From Paractinoplanes deccanensis (GTDB lineage Bacteria; Actinomycetota; Actinomycetes; Mycobacteriales; Micromonosporaceae): a stretch of 64,000 nucleotides of DNA. Below the pieces are notes generated by a model, which was not told where the DNA came from, did not search any database, and saw nothing but the letters and a program-made list of their open reading frames with translations. The position numbers and the translations under genes are program-made. The stretch spans positions 1 to 64,000 of the forward strand of contig NZ_BOMI01000098.1 of assembly GCF_016862115.1 (NCBI RefSeq), in the 5' to 3' direction. Below, in pieces: positions 49,167-57,571 of this stretch. The stretch's first letter is position 1, and each line of letters opens with the position of its first letter.

Positions 49167-50339
49167 TCATGCCAAATGACCTCCGATCTTGGTGTAACCG
49201 CGGAGCAGGTCCCTAGAGATGATGAGGCGCTGCATCTCGTCGGTTCCCTCATAGATACGCATCAGTCGCACCTGGCGGTACCACCGTTCGATCGGAAGCT
49301 CACGGGTGTATCCCATGCCGCCGTGGATCTGCATGACCCGGTCGACGACCCGGTTGACCATGCCGGCGCCGTACAGCTTCGCCATCGACGACGAGTGCCG
49401 CGGGTCCCAGCCCTGGTCGACCGTCCACGCCGCGCGCAGGATCAGCCAGCGGGCCGCCTCGAGCTCGACCTCCGAGTCGGCGATCATCCACTGGATCGCC
49501 TGGTTCTCGCCGATCGGCTTGCCGAAGGTCTCGCGGGTGTTCGCGTAGTCGATCGCCATGCCGAGGGCGCGCTCAGCGATGCCCAGGGCGGCCGACGGGA
49601 TCAGGTAGCGGCCCTTGCCGATCCACTTCATGCCCAGCTCGAAGCCCTGGCCGATCTCACCCAGGATGTTGCGGGACGGCACCCGGACGTTGTCGAAGAC
49701 CAGCGCCGCCGGCCCGCCCTCGCCCATGGTCTGGATGAACTCGGAGCGCCAGCCCATCTCGCGGTCGACCAGGAACGCCGTCGTGCCGCCGCCGCGGACG
49801 CCCTTCTCCCTGTCGGTGACCGCGACCACGATGACGAAGTCGGCGTCGTTGCCGTTGGTGATGAACGTCTTCTCGCCGTTCAGCACCCAGTCGTCGCCGT
49901 CCTGGCGGGCGCTGAGCTTGATGTTCGCCGCGTCCGAGCCGGCGCCGGGCTCGGTGATCGCGAAGCAGGAGATCCGGTCACCCTCGATGGTGGGGATCAA
50001 ATACTCCCGCTTCTGGTCCTCGTTGGCGTAGTACAGGATGTTGTCCGCCTCGCCGCCGAACTTGAACTGGATGAAGGTGCGGCCCACCTCGGTCCAGATC
50101 AGGGACTGGAGTACGGCGGGCAGGTTCATCCCCCCGTACTCCTCGGGGGTCGACAGGCCCCAGAAGCCGAACTTCTTGGCCTTGAGCTGCAGCTCGCGCA
50201 TTTCGCTGCGCTCCAGGCCGGGCTGATGCCGCCGCTCGCGGAGCAGCGCCTCCTGCTCCAGCGGCATGACCTCGCGGGTGATGAACTGGCGGGCGGTGTC
50301 GCGAATCGCGCGTTCCTCGTCGGTGAGCGAGAAGTCCAT
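49167..50339 (-). CDS. Acyl-CoA dehydrogenase (canonical)
   Basis: The 390-residue flavoenzyme oxidises acyl-CoA to enoyl-CoA. Motifs: FAITEPGAGSDAANIK, WVLNGEKTFITNG, the RETFGKPIGENQAIQW signature and the catalytic Glu364 in IYEGTDEMQR. The ATG at 50339 has a minus-strand -10 box (TAGTTT, 50347-50352) 7 bases upstream, so it is leaderless. The inverted repeat at 50356-50371 lies between its -10 and -35 positions, a classic place for a repressor. Confidence 0.96.
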   Translation of the reverse strand: MDFSLTDEERAIRDTARQFITREVMPLEQEALLRERRHQPGLERSEMRELQLKAKKFGFWGLSTPEEYGGMNLPAVLQSLIWTEVGRTFIQFKFGGEADNILYYANEDQKREYLIPTIEGDRISCFAITEPGAGSDAANIKLSARQDGDDWVLNGEKTFITNGNDADFVIVVAVTDREKGVRGGGTTAFLVDREMGWRSEFIQTMGEGGPAALVFDNVRVPSRNILGEIGQGFELGMKWIGKGRYLIPSAALGIAERALGMAIDYANTRETFGKPIGENQAIQWMIADSEVELEAARWLILRAAWTVDQGWDPRHSSSMAKLYGAGMVNRVVDRVMQIHGGMGYTRELPIERWYRQVRLMRIYEGTDEMQRLIISRDLLRGYTKIGGHLA

Positions 50340-50346
50340 GTCCGTT

Positions 50347-50352
50347 AAACTA
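50347..50352 (-). promoter_or_regulatory. -10 box, leaderless acyl-CoA dehydrogenase gene
   Basis: On the minus strand TAGTTT ends 7 bases before the ATG at 50339. The operator-like dyad at 50356-50371 starts 4 bases upstream of it. Confidence 0.5.
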
Positions 50353-50355
50353 GCG

Positions 50356-50371
50356 GTGTAAGTTTTTACAC
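50356..50371. promoter_or_regulatory. Operator-like inverted repeat GTGTAA-N4-TTACAC
   Basis: GTGTAAGTTTTTACAC is a perfect dyad with 6-base arms in the 63-bp gap between the acyl-CoA dehydrogenase and TetR genes. The same half-sites recur at 63951-63967 upstream of the ABC transporter operon. Confidence 0.7.
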
Positions 50372-50402
50372 GTCCAGTGCTTCTTTCTGCGGGAGATCAA
50401 CT

Positions 50403-51029
50403 TTGGCGCGGCCACGGCAGACGCTTCTGACTCGTGAGCGGATCATCGGCGCGGCCTCCGCGCTGATCGACGCGGAGGGGCTGGACGCGCTCTCCATGCG
50501 GCGGCTCGCCACCGAGCTGGGCGTGCAGGGCCCGTCGCTCTACAACCACTTCGCGACCAAGGCCGAGATCGTGGACGCGGTCGCCGACGCCGTCGTCGCG
50601 CAGGTCGACGTGTCGTTCTTCGCGACCTGTGCCTGGCCGGACGCCCTGAAGAGATGGGCCATGTCCTACCGCGCGGTGCTGGCCGAGCACCCGAACATCG
50701 TTCCGGTGCTCGCGCAGGGCCCCGGCCGCCGCCCGGCCGCGCTCGCGATGGCCGAGGCCGTCTACGGCGCCCTGATCGAGGCCGGCTGGAGCTACGCGCG
50801 GGCCACGCACATCGGCGCGCTCATGCGCTACCTGGTCACCGGCTCGGCCCTCGGCTCCTTCGCGCTCGGCTTCGACGTCGATCCACAGCTCTACGAACGT
50901 TATCCACACCTGCACTACGCCCCGCTTCTGGCGGAGCATCATGAGGCCGTGGACGAGGGCGCCTTCGAACTCGGCCTGGACCTGCTGATCACCGGCCTCG
51001 CGGCCCGACAAGAGATGGGGACACGCTGA
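50403..51029 (+). CDS. TetR family transcriptional regulator
   Basis: The 208-residue protein has the TetR helix-turn-helix (TRERIIGAASALIDAEGLDALS, MRRLATELGVQGPSLYNHFATK) and a C-terminal effector domain with TetR_C-like features. The start is TTG at 50403, with GGGAG 7 bases upstream. It probably represses both divergent directions through the adjacent dyad. Its stop overlaps the aldehyde dehydrogenase start (TGATG), so it is cotranscribed with the two dehydrogenases. Confidence 0.93.
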   Translation: MARPRQTLLTRERIIGAASALIDAEGLDALSMRRLATELGVQGPSLYNHFATKAEIVDAVADAVVAQVDVSFFATCAWPDALKRWAMSYRAVLAEHPNIVPVLAQGPGRRPAALAMAEAVYGALIEAGWSYARATHIGALMRYLVTGSALGSFALGFDVDPQLYERYPHLHYAPLLAEHHEAVDEGAFELGLDLLITGLAARQEMGTR

Positions 51030-52438
51030 TGACATCGCTCGATCGCCCACACCTCTACCTCGGCGGGGAGTGGGTGCAGCCCTCCTCGCCCGAGACCGTC
51101 GCGGTGGAAAATCCGGCGACCGAGGAGATCCTGGCCCACGTCCCGGCCGGCACGGCGCTCGACGTCGACCGCGCGGTGGCGGCCGCCAGGGGCGCGTTCG
51201 ACGGCTGGGCGGCGACGCCGATGGCCGAGCGTGCCCGGGTCCTCGACCGGCTGCACGCCTCGCTCAGCGCGCGGGCGGGCGACATCGCCAAGACCGTCGG
51301 GCTCGAGCTGGGCACGCCGCTCAAGGTCGCCCAACGGGTGCAGGCGGGCCTTCCGCTCGCGGTCCTCCGGGGTTATGCGGACCTTGCCGCCCGCGAGGCG
51401 CGCGAGGAGACGATCGGCAACTCGCTGATCGTGCACGAGCCGGTCGGCGTGGTCGGCGCGATCACCCCGTGGAACTACCCGCTTCACCAGGTCGTGGCCA
51501 AGGTGGCGGCGGCCCTGGCGGCGGGGTGCACCGTGGTGCTCAAGCCGAGCGAGCTGACGCCCCTGGTGGCCTACCTGCTCTTCGACGCGGCCGACGAGGC
51601 GGGCGTGCCGGCCGGCGTGCTCAACCTGGTGACCGGCACCGGCCCGGTGGTGGGCGCGGCCATCGCGGGACACCCCGATGTGGATATGGTGTCGTTCACC
51701 GGCTCCACCGCCACCGGCAAGGCCATCTCGCACGCCGCCGCCGACCGCATCGCCAAGGTCGCGCTCGAGCTGGGCGGCAAGTCGGCCAACGTGATCCTCG
51801 CCGACGCCGACGTGACCCGGGCCGTCAAGGTGGGCGTCGGCAACGCGTTCCTCAACTCCGGCCAGACCTGCACGGCCTGGACGCGGATGCTGGTCCACCG
51901 GAGCCTCTACGACGAGGCGGTCGAGCTGGCGGCAAAGGCCGCGTCGGGCTACACCGTGGGCGACCCGTTCGACGAGGGCACGCGCCTCGGGCCGCTGGTC
52001 TCGGCCGCGCAGGCCGACCGCGTCCGCGGCTTCGTCGAGCGCGCCTCCGCGCGGCTGGTGGCCGGCGGGCTCGACGCGCCCGTTCCCGGCAAGGGGCATT
52101 TCGTCGCGCCGACGGTCTTCGCCGACGTCGACCCCGACAGCGAGCTGGCCCAGGAGGAGATCTTCGGTCCAGTGCTGTCGATCATCCCGTTCGCGTCGGA
52201 CGACGAGGCGGTGTCCATCGCGAACAACTCGCGCTACGGCCTGGCCGGCGGCGTGTGGGGCTCCGACGAGCGGGCGCTCGCGGTGGCCCGGCGCATCCGC
52301 ACGGGCGCGATCGACGTCAACGGCGGGGCGTTCAACCCGTTCGCGCCCTTCGGGGGCTACAAGCAGTCCGGTGTCGGCCGCGAGCTGGGCGAGTACGGTC
52401 TCGCCGAGTTCCAGCAGGTGAAGGCGATCCAGCGATGA
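51029..52438 (+). CDS. Aldehyde dehydrogenase (NAD(P)+)
   Basis: The 469-residue enzyme oxidises an aldehyde to the acid. Catalytic Cys281 (NSGQTCTAW), general-base Glu247 (ALELGGKSANV) and the substrate-side Asn (PWNYPLHQ) are in place, as are FTGSTATGKAI for cofactor and QEEIFGPVLS near the C-terminus. It is translationally coupled to TetR before it and to the alcohol dehydrogenase after it (ATGA). Confidence 0.96.
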   Translation: MTSLDRPHLYLGGEWVQPSSPETVAVENPATEEILAHVPAGTALDVDRAVAAARGAFDGWAATPMAERARVLDRLHASLSARAGDIAKTVGLELGTPLKVAQRVQAGLPLAVLRGYADLAAREAREETIGNSLIVHEPVGVVGAITPWNYPLHQVVAKVAAALAAGCTVVLKPSELTPLVAYLLFDAADEAGVPAGVLNLVTGTGPVVGAAIAGHPDVDMVSFTGSTATGKAISHAAADRIAKVALELGGKSANVILADADVTRAVKVGVGNAFLNSGQTCTAWTRMLVHRSLYDEAVELAAKAASGYTVGDPFDEGTRLGPLVSAAQADRVRGFVERASARLVAGGLDAPVPGKGHFVAPTVFADVDPDSELAQEEIFGPVLSIIPFASDDEAVSIANNSRYGLAGGVWGSDERALAVARRIRTGAIDVNGGAFNPFAPFGGYKQSGVGRELGEYGLAEFQQVKAIQR

Positions 52439-53523
52439 CGGCATACTTCAACGGTCTCGTCCTGCGCGAGGCGGGCGCCCGGCCCGCGGTGGCCGAGCTA
52501 CGCCTGCCCGAGGTGGGGCCGGGCCAGGTCCGCATCAAGGTGCGCGCGGCCGGCGTGTGCCACTCCGACCTGTCGATGGTCAACGGGACGATCCGCCCGT
52601 CGTACCCCCTGGTCCTCGGTCATGAGGCGGCGGGCGAGGTGGTCGAGGTCGGCGAGCGGGTCAAGCGGGCGTCGGTGGGTGACCGCGTGGTGCTCAACTG
52701 GCAGCCGGCGTGCCGCAGCTGCTGGTTCTGCGAGGGCGGCGAGCCGTGGCTGTGCTCGACGTCGTCCGGCGTGGCCTCGCTCGAGAACGGCGTGACCCTC
52801 GACGGCGTGCCGGTGCACGTCGGGCTGGGCCTCGGCGCCTTCGCCGAACAGGTCGTGGCACCCGAAAACGCGGTCGTCCGGGTCCCGTCCGAGCTCGACT
52901 TCGAGCGCGCGGCGCTGCTCGGCTGCGGCGTCCTGACCGGTTTCGGCGCGGTGCGCAACACGGCCCAGGTCGCCGCGGGCGAGTCGGTCGTGGTGATCGG
53001 CCTCGGCGGTGTGGGCCTGTCGGTCGTCGCGGCCGCCCGGGCCTCGGGCGCCGCCCAGGTGATCGCGGTGGACGTCTCCGAGGCCAAGAAGGGCCTGGCC
53101 GAGTCCGCCGGCGCCACGGACTTCGTGGTCTCGTCCGACACCCTCTCCAAGGACATCCGCGGCCGCACGTCCGGCCGCGGGGCCGACCACGCCTTCGAGT
53201 GCGTGGGCCGCGCCGCCACCATCCGGGCCGCCTGGCGAGCCACCCGCCGGGGCGGCAAGGTCACGGTGGTCGGCATGGGCTCCAACGACGACCAGGTGAC
53301 CCTCTCGGCCCTCGACATCTTCTCGTCGAACCGCACGCTGCGCTCCTCCGTCTACGGCCAGGCCGACCAGGACGTCGCCATCCCCGCCCTGGCCGACGAC
53401 GTCCTCTCCGGCAAGCTCACCCTCGACCACCTGATTTCCGACCGCATCACCCTGGCCGACGTGCCGGCCGCCTTCGACCGCATGTCCCGAGGCGAGGGGG
53501 CCCGCTCAGTCGTCCTCATCTGA
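52435..53523 (+). CDS. Zinc-dependent alcohol dehydrogenase (MDR family)
   Basis: The 362-residue medium-chain dehydrogenase has the catalytic-zinc motifs GVCHSD and GHEAAGEV, the four structural-zinc Cys (CRSCWFCEGGEPWLC) and the NAD fold VIGLGGVGLSVVAAA. Features such as LLGCGVLTGFGAVRNTA are like class III/mycothiol-type alcohol dehydrogenases. It probably makes the aldehyde used by the preceding gene product. The final codons are followed by a gene-free repeat stretch. Confidence 0.95.
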   Translation: MTAYFNGLVLREAGARPAVAELRLPEVGPGQVRIKVRAAGVCHSDLSMVNGTIRPSYPLVLGHEAAGEVVEVGERVKRASVGDRVVLNWQPACRSCWFCEGGEPWLCSTSSGVASLENGVTLDGVPVHVGLGLGAFAEQVVAPENAVVRVPSELDFERAALLGCGVLTGFGAVRNTAQVAAGESVVVIGLGGVGLSVVAAARASGAAQVIAVDVSEAKKGLAESAGATDFVVSSDTLSKDIRGRTSGRGADHAFECVGRAATIRAAWRATRRGGKVTVVGMGSNDDQVTLSALDIFSSNRTLRSSVYGQADQDVAIPALADDVLSGKLTLDHLISDRITLADVPAAFDRMSRGEGARSVVLI

Positions 53524-53532
53524 CCCGCCCCA

Positions 53533-53583
53533 GCGGCCGCTCAACCCGGGCGGCCGCCCAACCCGGGCGCCCGCTCAACCCGG
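53533..53583. repeat. 17-bp tandem repeat, three copies
   Basis: GCGGCCGCTCAACCCGG and two variants follow one another at 53533, 53550 and 53567 directly after the alcohol dehydrogenase stop; a partial fourth copy follows. NotI-like GCGGCCGC cores make it self-complementary. Confidence 0.8.
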
Positions 53584-53741
53584 GCGGCCGCCCTCGCACC
53601 CTTCGGCGCGTCCCGCCGCTCTCGCCCTTCGGCGGTGCGCGTCACCCTGCCCTTCGGTGCGCGCTCACCCGGGGCCCCTGGGCGGCGGCCCTCACCTTCA
53701 CCGTCACCCCTCGGCGGTGGGCCTTCACTCGGCCCTCGCTT

Positions 53742-53854
53742 CTCGCCCTTGCTTCCTCGCCCTCGTTCCCTCGCCCTTGCTTCCTCGCCCTCGTTCCCTC
53801 GCCCTTGCTCCCTCGCCCTTGCTCCCTCGCCCTTGCTCCCTCGGCCCTTGCTCC
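53742..53854. repeat. 14-bp pyrimidine-rich tandem repeat, eight copies
   Basis: CTCGCCCTTGCTTC, CTCGCCCTCGTTCC and CTCGCCCTTGCTCC alternate in register (the last copy has 15 bp). The top strand is almost purine-free except for the G in each CTCG, an asymmetry that could favour unusual DNA structure. Confidence 0.9.
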
Positions 53855-53958
53855 CACGGCGGCGCGCCTTCACTTGGCCCTCGGCTCTCGCCTTGCTCAT
53901 TTGGCCCGTGGTTCTCTCCTTGCTCCCTCGGCGGCGCGGGATGCGGTAGGACGGAGGG

Positions 53959-54498
53959 ATGCGACCCGAGGCCGGACAGGTGCTGCACTTCTCCGAGGAC
54001 CCGACGATCGAGCTCTTCGTTCCTCATGTCGCGGCGACGGCGCGGGAGGAGGAGCCCTACGTGTGGGCCGTCGGCTATGACCGGGCGCCCGACTACTGGT
54101 TCCCGCGTCAGTGTCCGCGCGCCATGGCGTGGGTGCGCGAAGGCACGTCCGATGTGGACCGTGACCGCATCGTCGGCGCCGGCTGCGGCACGCGGGTCCA
54201 CGCCATCGAATACGCCTGGTGGGATGCGCTGCGCACCACGAAGCTCTACGGCTATCGGCTGCCGGCCGGCCCGTTCCGCCCGATCGGCGCCGCCGGCGAG
54301 CCGCACGCCGAGGTGGCCACCGAGCCGGTGCGCCCGCTCGGGCCGCCCGAACCCGTCGGCGACCTGATCGCCTGCCACGCCGCCGCCGGCATCCAGCTGC
54401 GGCTGCTCGACAACCTGTGGCCCTTCTGGGACCAGGTCATCACCAGCACCGTCGGCTTCAGCGGCATCCGCCTGGCGAACGCACGCCCGCGCCCCTGA
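53959..54498 (+). CDS. DUF6886 family protein
   Basis: The 179-residue protein contains LHFSEDPTIELFVPHVA at the N-terminus, VWAVGYDRAPDYWFPRQCPR and VHAIEYAWWDALRTTKLYGYRLP, a pattern I associate with DUF6886 proteins of unknown function. The start ATG follows GGAGGG. It has no helix or signal and is probably a cytoplasmic enzyme-like protein. It is isolated between repeat-filled gaps. Confidence 0.75.
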   Translation: MRPEAGQVLHFSEDPTIELFVPHVAATAREEEPYVWAVGYDRAPDYWFPRQCPRAMAWVREGTSDVDRDRIVGAGCGTRVHAIEYAWWDALRTTKLYGYRLPAGPFRPIGAAGEPHAEVATEPVRPLGPPEPVGDLIACHAAAGIQLRLLDNLWPFWDQVITSTVGFSGIRLANARPRP

Positions 54499-54528
54499 GC
54501 GCGCATGCCGCCCTGAGCGCCATGGCCG

Positions 54529-54670
54529 CCTCTGAGCGCATGCTCGCCTCTGAGCGCATGCTCGCCTCTGAGGCATGCCTGTCTCTGAGCGCATGCCTGT
54601 CTCTGAGCGCGCGCCTGTCTCTGAGCGCGCGCCTGTCTCTGAGCGCGCGCCTGTCTCTGAGCGCGCGCCC
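54529..54670. repeat. 18-bp tandem repeat, about eight copies
   Basis: CTCTGAGCGCATGCTCGC and variants with CGCGCGCCTGT repeat every 18 bases from 54529 to 54670 in the gap between two convergent genes. Further single copies of CCTGAGCGC lie on both sides, suggesting recent expansion. Confidence 0.9.
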
Positions 54671-54727
54671 ACGCCCCTGAGCGCACGTCCGCGCCCCTCG
54701 GCGGGGCGAGGCCGTCGGAGTGCTGGG

Positions 54728-55324
54728 TCAGGCGGCGGTGGGCTGGGCGGTCAGCAGGGCCGTGATCGTGCGGGAGAGGGCGGCTCGGGCGGCGGGGACC
54801 GACAGGTTCATGGTCTCGCGCCAGGTGGACCAGGTGGGCCACATGCTGATGGCGGTCAGGGCGTTCAGGAGCTCGTCGTTGCCGTCGACCTCGGCGGCGA
54901 AGAGCGTGCCGAGCTCGTCGCGGACGCGTTCGACGTGGAGGCGGCGGTAGCGCTGGAGGGTCTCGGAGAACGGCTCCTTCAGCGCCGCCGCCTTGGCCGT
55001 GGGGCCGATCTGTTCGAGCAGGCGGGTGCGCTGGCGGCAGTAGGCGTCGATGCGCTCGGGCAGCGGCAGGTCCGGCGAGACCGGGCGGTGGGCCGCGTCG
55101 CGGATCTCCAGGACGCGGCGGCCGCTGGCGGTGAAGAGCGCCTCCATGTCCGCGAAGTGGCTCCACAGGGCGCGCAGCGATACGCCGGCCTGTTTGGCGA
55201 TGCGGTCGGCGGTGGGCCGCAGGTCGCCCTCGCGGATGAGCTGGAGGTGGGCGTCGACGATCGCGTTGCGGGTGCGCTCGGAGCGCGCCGTGCGCCCGTC
55301 GACGCGTTGCTGTGCCGAGCTCAC
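54728..55324 (-). CDS. TetR family transcriptional regulator
   Basis: The 198-residue protein has the helix-turn-helix (TRNAIVDAHLQLIREGDLRP, ADRIAKQAGVSLRALWSHFADMEALF) and a helical C-terminal domain with several Trp (MWPTWSTWRETMN). It starts with GTG at 55324, 52 bp after the end of the ACAD10/11-like gene on the same strand, so it may be the last gene of that catabolic operon and its specific regulator. Confidence 0.9.
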   Translation of the reverse strand: MSSAQQRVDGRTARSERTRNAIVDAHLQLIREGDLRPTADRIAKQAGVSLRALWSHFADMEALFTASGRRVLEIRDAAHRPVSPDLPLPERIDAYCRQRTRLLEQIGPTAKAAALKEPFSETLQRYRRLHVERVRDELGTLFAAEVDGNDELLNALTAISMWPTWSTWRETMNLSVPAARAALSRTITALLTAQPTAA

Positions 55325-55376
55325 GCGTCCCTCCAGCTCGGTCGTGATGAAACGGTGCGGCTCGGGTGGGTCTTGG

Positions 55377-56576
55377 TCACGTGGTGCTCCGGTAGCGGTT
55401 CAACTCCCGTCGGGCCAGGGAGCGCTTGTGGACCTCGTCGGGGCCGTCGGCCAGGCGCAGCGTACGCGCGGCCACCCACAAGGCCGCGAGCGGCGTGTCC
55501 TGGCTCGTGCCGGCGGCGCCGTGGGCCTGGATGGCCTTGTCGACGATCCACTCGACGGTCGACGGCACGATGATCTTGATGGCCTGGATCTCGGTGTGCG
55601 CGCCCTTGTTGCCGACCGTGTCCATCAGCCATGCGGCCTTGAGCACCAGCAGGCGGGCCTGCTCGATGCGCACCCGCGACTCCGCGATCCAGTCCTGCAC
55701 CACGCCCTGCTCGGCCAGCGGCTTGCCGAACGGCGTGCGGCTCAGCGCGCGCTTGCACATCAGCTCGAGGGCGCGCTCCGCCATGCCGATCAGGCGCATG
55801 CAGTGGTGGATGCGGCCCGGGCCGAGGCGCGCTTGCGAGATCGCGAAGCCGCCGCCCTCCTCGCCGATCAGGTTGCTCGCCGGCACCCGTACGTTCTCCA
55901 GAACGAGCTCCGCGTGCCCGCCGTGGTCGCCGTCGGTGTAGCCGAAGACCGTCATGCCGCGCTTGACCGTCAGGCCGGGCGTGTCGCGGGGGACCAGCAC
56001 CATGCTCTGCTGCACGTGCCGGGCCGCCCCCGGATCGGTCTTGCCCATCACGATGAAGACGCGGCAGTTCGGGTTCATCGCGCCGGTGATGTAGAACTTG
56101 TGGCCGTTGATGACGTAGTCGTCGCCGTCCCGCTCGATGCGGGTGCCGATGTTCGTCGCGTCGGAGGAGGCGACCTGCGGCTCGGTCATCGCGAAGGCCG
56201 AGCGGATCGTGCCCGCCAGCAGCGGCTCGAGCCACTGCTTCTGCTGCTCGTCGCTGCCGAACTCGGCGAGCACCTCCATGTTGCCCGTGTCGGGCGCCGC
56301 GCAGTTGAGCGCGGCCGGCGCGATCGCCGGGCTCCGGCCGGTGATCTCGGCGAGCGGAGCGTACTGGAGGTTGCTCAGGCCGGCGCCGTGCTCGCCGGGG
56401 AGGAACAGGTTCCACAGGCCCGCGCTCTTCGCCGCGGCCTTCAGGTCCTCCAGGATCGGCGGAGGCTCCCAGCCGTCGCTGTGGAAGCCCGCCTCGGCGG
56501 GATAGATGTGCTCGTCCATGAAGGCGAGCAGCTTCTTGCGGTAGTCCTCGGTCCGAGCGTCGAAGCCGAAGTCCAT
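55377..56576 (-). CDS. ACAD10/11-like acyl-CoA dehydrogenase
   Basis: The 399-residue protein belongs to the acyl-CoA dehydrogenase fold (FAMTEPQVASSDATNIGTRI, YVINGHKFYITGAM, RTPFGKPLAEQGVVQDWI) with GPGRIHHCMRLIGMAERALE, typical of the ACAD10/11 subgroup. At the position of the catalytic Glu (YEGT in the canonical protein at 49167) it reads ADGPDEVHKRS, so Asp377 stands in. In this subgroup the enzyme works with an APH-fold kinase on 4-hydroxyacyl-CoA compounds (established for ACAD10/11 and LvaC). The ATG shares one base with the stop of the kinase gene. Confidence 0.92.
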   Translation of the reverse strand: MDFGFDARTEDYRKKLLAFMDEHIYPAEAGFHSDGWEPPPILEDLKAAAKSAGLWNLFLPGEHGAGLSNLQYAPLAEITGRSPAIAPAALNCAAPDTGNMEVLAEFGSDEQQKQWLEPLLAGTIRSAFAMTEPQVASSDATNIGTRIERDGDDYVINGHKFYITGAMNPNCRVFIVMGKTDPGAARHVQQSMVLVPRDTPGLTVKRGMTVFGYTDGDHGGHAELVLENVRVPASNLIGEEGGGFAISQARLGPGRIHHCMRLIGMAERALELMCKRALSRTPFGKPLAEQGVVQDWIAESRVRIEQARLLVLKAAWLMDTVGNKGAHTEIQAIKIIVPSTVEWIVDKAIQAHGAAGTSQDTPLAALWVAARTLRLADGPDEVHKRSLARRELNRYRSTT

Positions 56577-57571
56577 CAGTGTCCCTCCAGCGCCTCGTGG
56601 CCCCGCATGACCAGCGGGCCGACGAGGTTGCCGATCGTCTCGAAGCCCTCACCCACCGTCTGGCCCTGAACGTAGCGGTAGTGCACCCCTTCGAGAATCA
56701 CCGCGAGCTTGAAAGCGGCGAATCCCACATACCAGTGAAGATCACTCACGTCGCGCCGGCTGCGCTCCGCGTAGCGCGCGCTCAGCTCGGCGATCGTCGG
56801 GTGCCCGGGCACGCTCAGCGGCGCGGTCGGCTTGCCGTCGCCGCCGACGTTCAGGGGCAGGCCCGCGTAGATGACCATGAGCGCCACGTCGCTGAGCGGG
56901 TCGCCCAGCGTGGACATCTCCCAGTCGAGCACCGCGTTGATGCCGAGGTCGTCGCCGATCAGCACGTTGTCGAGCCGGAAGTCGCCGTGCACGACCGTGC
57001 CGGGCCCGCCGGCCGGGATGTCCACCGCGAGCCGGGCGTGCAGCTCGTCGATGCCGGCCACCTCGCGGCTGCGCGACGCGTCGAGCTGCTTCTTCCACCG
57101 GCTCACCTGGCGCGCGTTGAACCCTTCGGGCCGGCCGAAATCTCCCAGGCCGATCGCGTACGGGTCGAGCGCGTGCAGATCGGCGAGCGTGTCCACGAGC
57201 GACAGCACGAGCCGGCGCATCGCCTCCGGCCCGAGCCCTCGCAGGTCGGCGACGTCGCGGTAGATGCGCCCGTCGACGTGCTCCATCAGGTAGAACGGCG
57301 CGCCGATGACCTCCGTGTCGGTGCAGAGCAGCACCGGCCGTGGCGCCGGGAAGCCGGCCTTGGACAGCGCCTCCAGCACGCGGTGCTCGCGCGCCATGTC
57401 GTGCGCTGTCGGCAGGACGTGACCCAGCGGCGGCCGGCGCAGCACCCAGCGGTTGGTGCCGTCGGTGACCGCGTACGTCAGGTTGGATCGTCCGCCCGCG
57501 AACATCCGGCCGGTGAGCTCGGCGTCCGAGCCCAGATAGGCGCGCAGTCGTTCGAGGTCGAGTCCCTTCAC
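56576..57571 (-). CDS. APH-fold phosphotransferase (ACAD10/11- or LvaA-like kinase)
   Basis: The 331-residue protein has the aminoglycoside-phosphotransferase fold with GGRSNLTYAVTDGTNRWVLRR (nucleotide loop and Lys-like region), the catalytic loop VVHGDFRLDNVLIGDD (His195, Asp197, Asn202) and the metal-binding Asp216 in VLDWEMSTLGDPLSD. In animals the same domain is fused N-terminally to ACAD11, and LvaA of Pseudomonas is a separate kinase of 4-hydroxyvaleryl-CoA. It starts with GTG 57571, overlapping the upstream SDR stop by 4 bases, and ends at the ACAD start. It is unlikely to be a drug-resistance enzyme given this context. Confidence 0.88.
   Translation of the reverse strand: MKGLDLERLRAYLGSDAELTGRMFAGGRSNLTYAVTDGTNRWVLRRPPLGHVLPTAHDMAREHRVLEALSKAGFPAPRPVLLCTDTEVIGAPFYLMEHVDGRIYRDVADLRGLGPEAMRRLVLSLVDTLADLHALDPYAIGLGDFGRPEGFNARQVSRWKKQLDASRSREVAGIDELHARLAVDIPAGGPGTVVHGDFRLDNVLIGDDLGINAVLDWEMSTLGDPLSDVALMVIYAGLPLNVGGDGKPTAPLSVPGHPTIAELSARYAERSRRDVSDLHWYVGFAAFKLAVILEGVHYRYVQGQTVGEGFETIGNLVGPLVMRGHEALEGH

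Larger units (their letters stand above)
53524..53958. other. Gene-free stretch with two repeat arrays
   Basis: I see no gene here. It holds the 17-bp array (53533-53583), the 14-bp array (53742-53854) and G+C-rich sequence between them. Open frames on both strands are products of the repeats. Confidence 0.6.

Noticed and set aside
50900-50908. TTATCCACA, an E. coli-type DnaA box
   Set aside because: It lies inside the TetR coding sequence (codons for Arg-Tyr-Pro-His) and is probably chance.
21529-54670. Tandem arrays considered as CRISPR arrays
   Set aside because: The units are contiguous with no unique spacers and there are no cas genes.
56576-57571. APH-fold protein as an aminoglycoside resistance gene
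   Set aside because: Its overlap with an ACAD10/11-like gene and SDRs points to catabolism, and the sequence is of the ACAD10/11-kinase type rather than a drug kinase.
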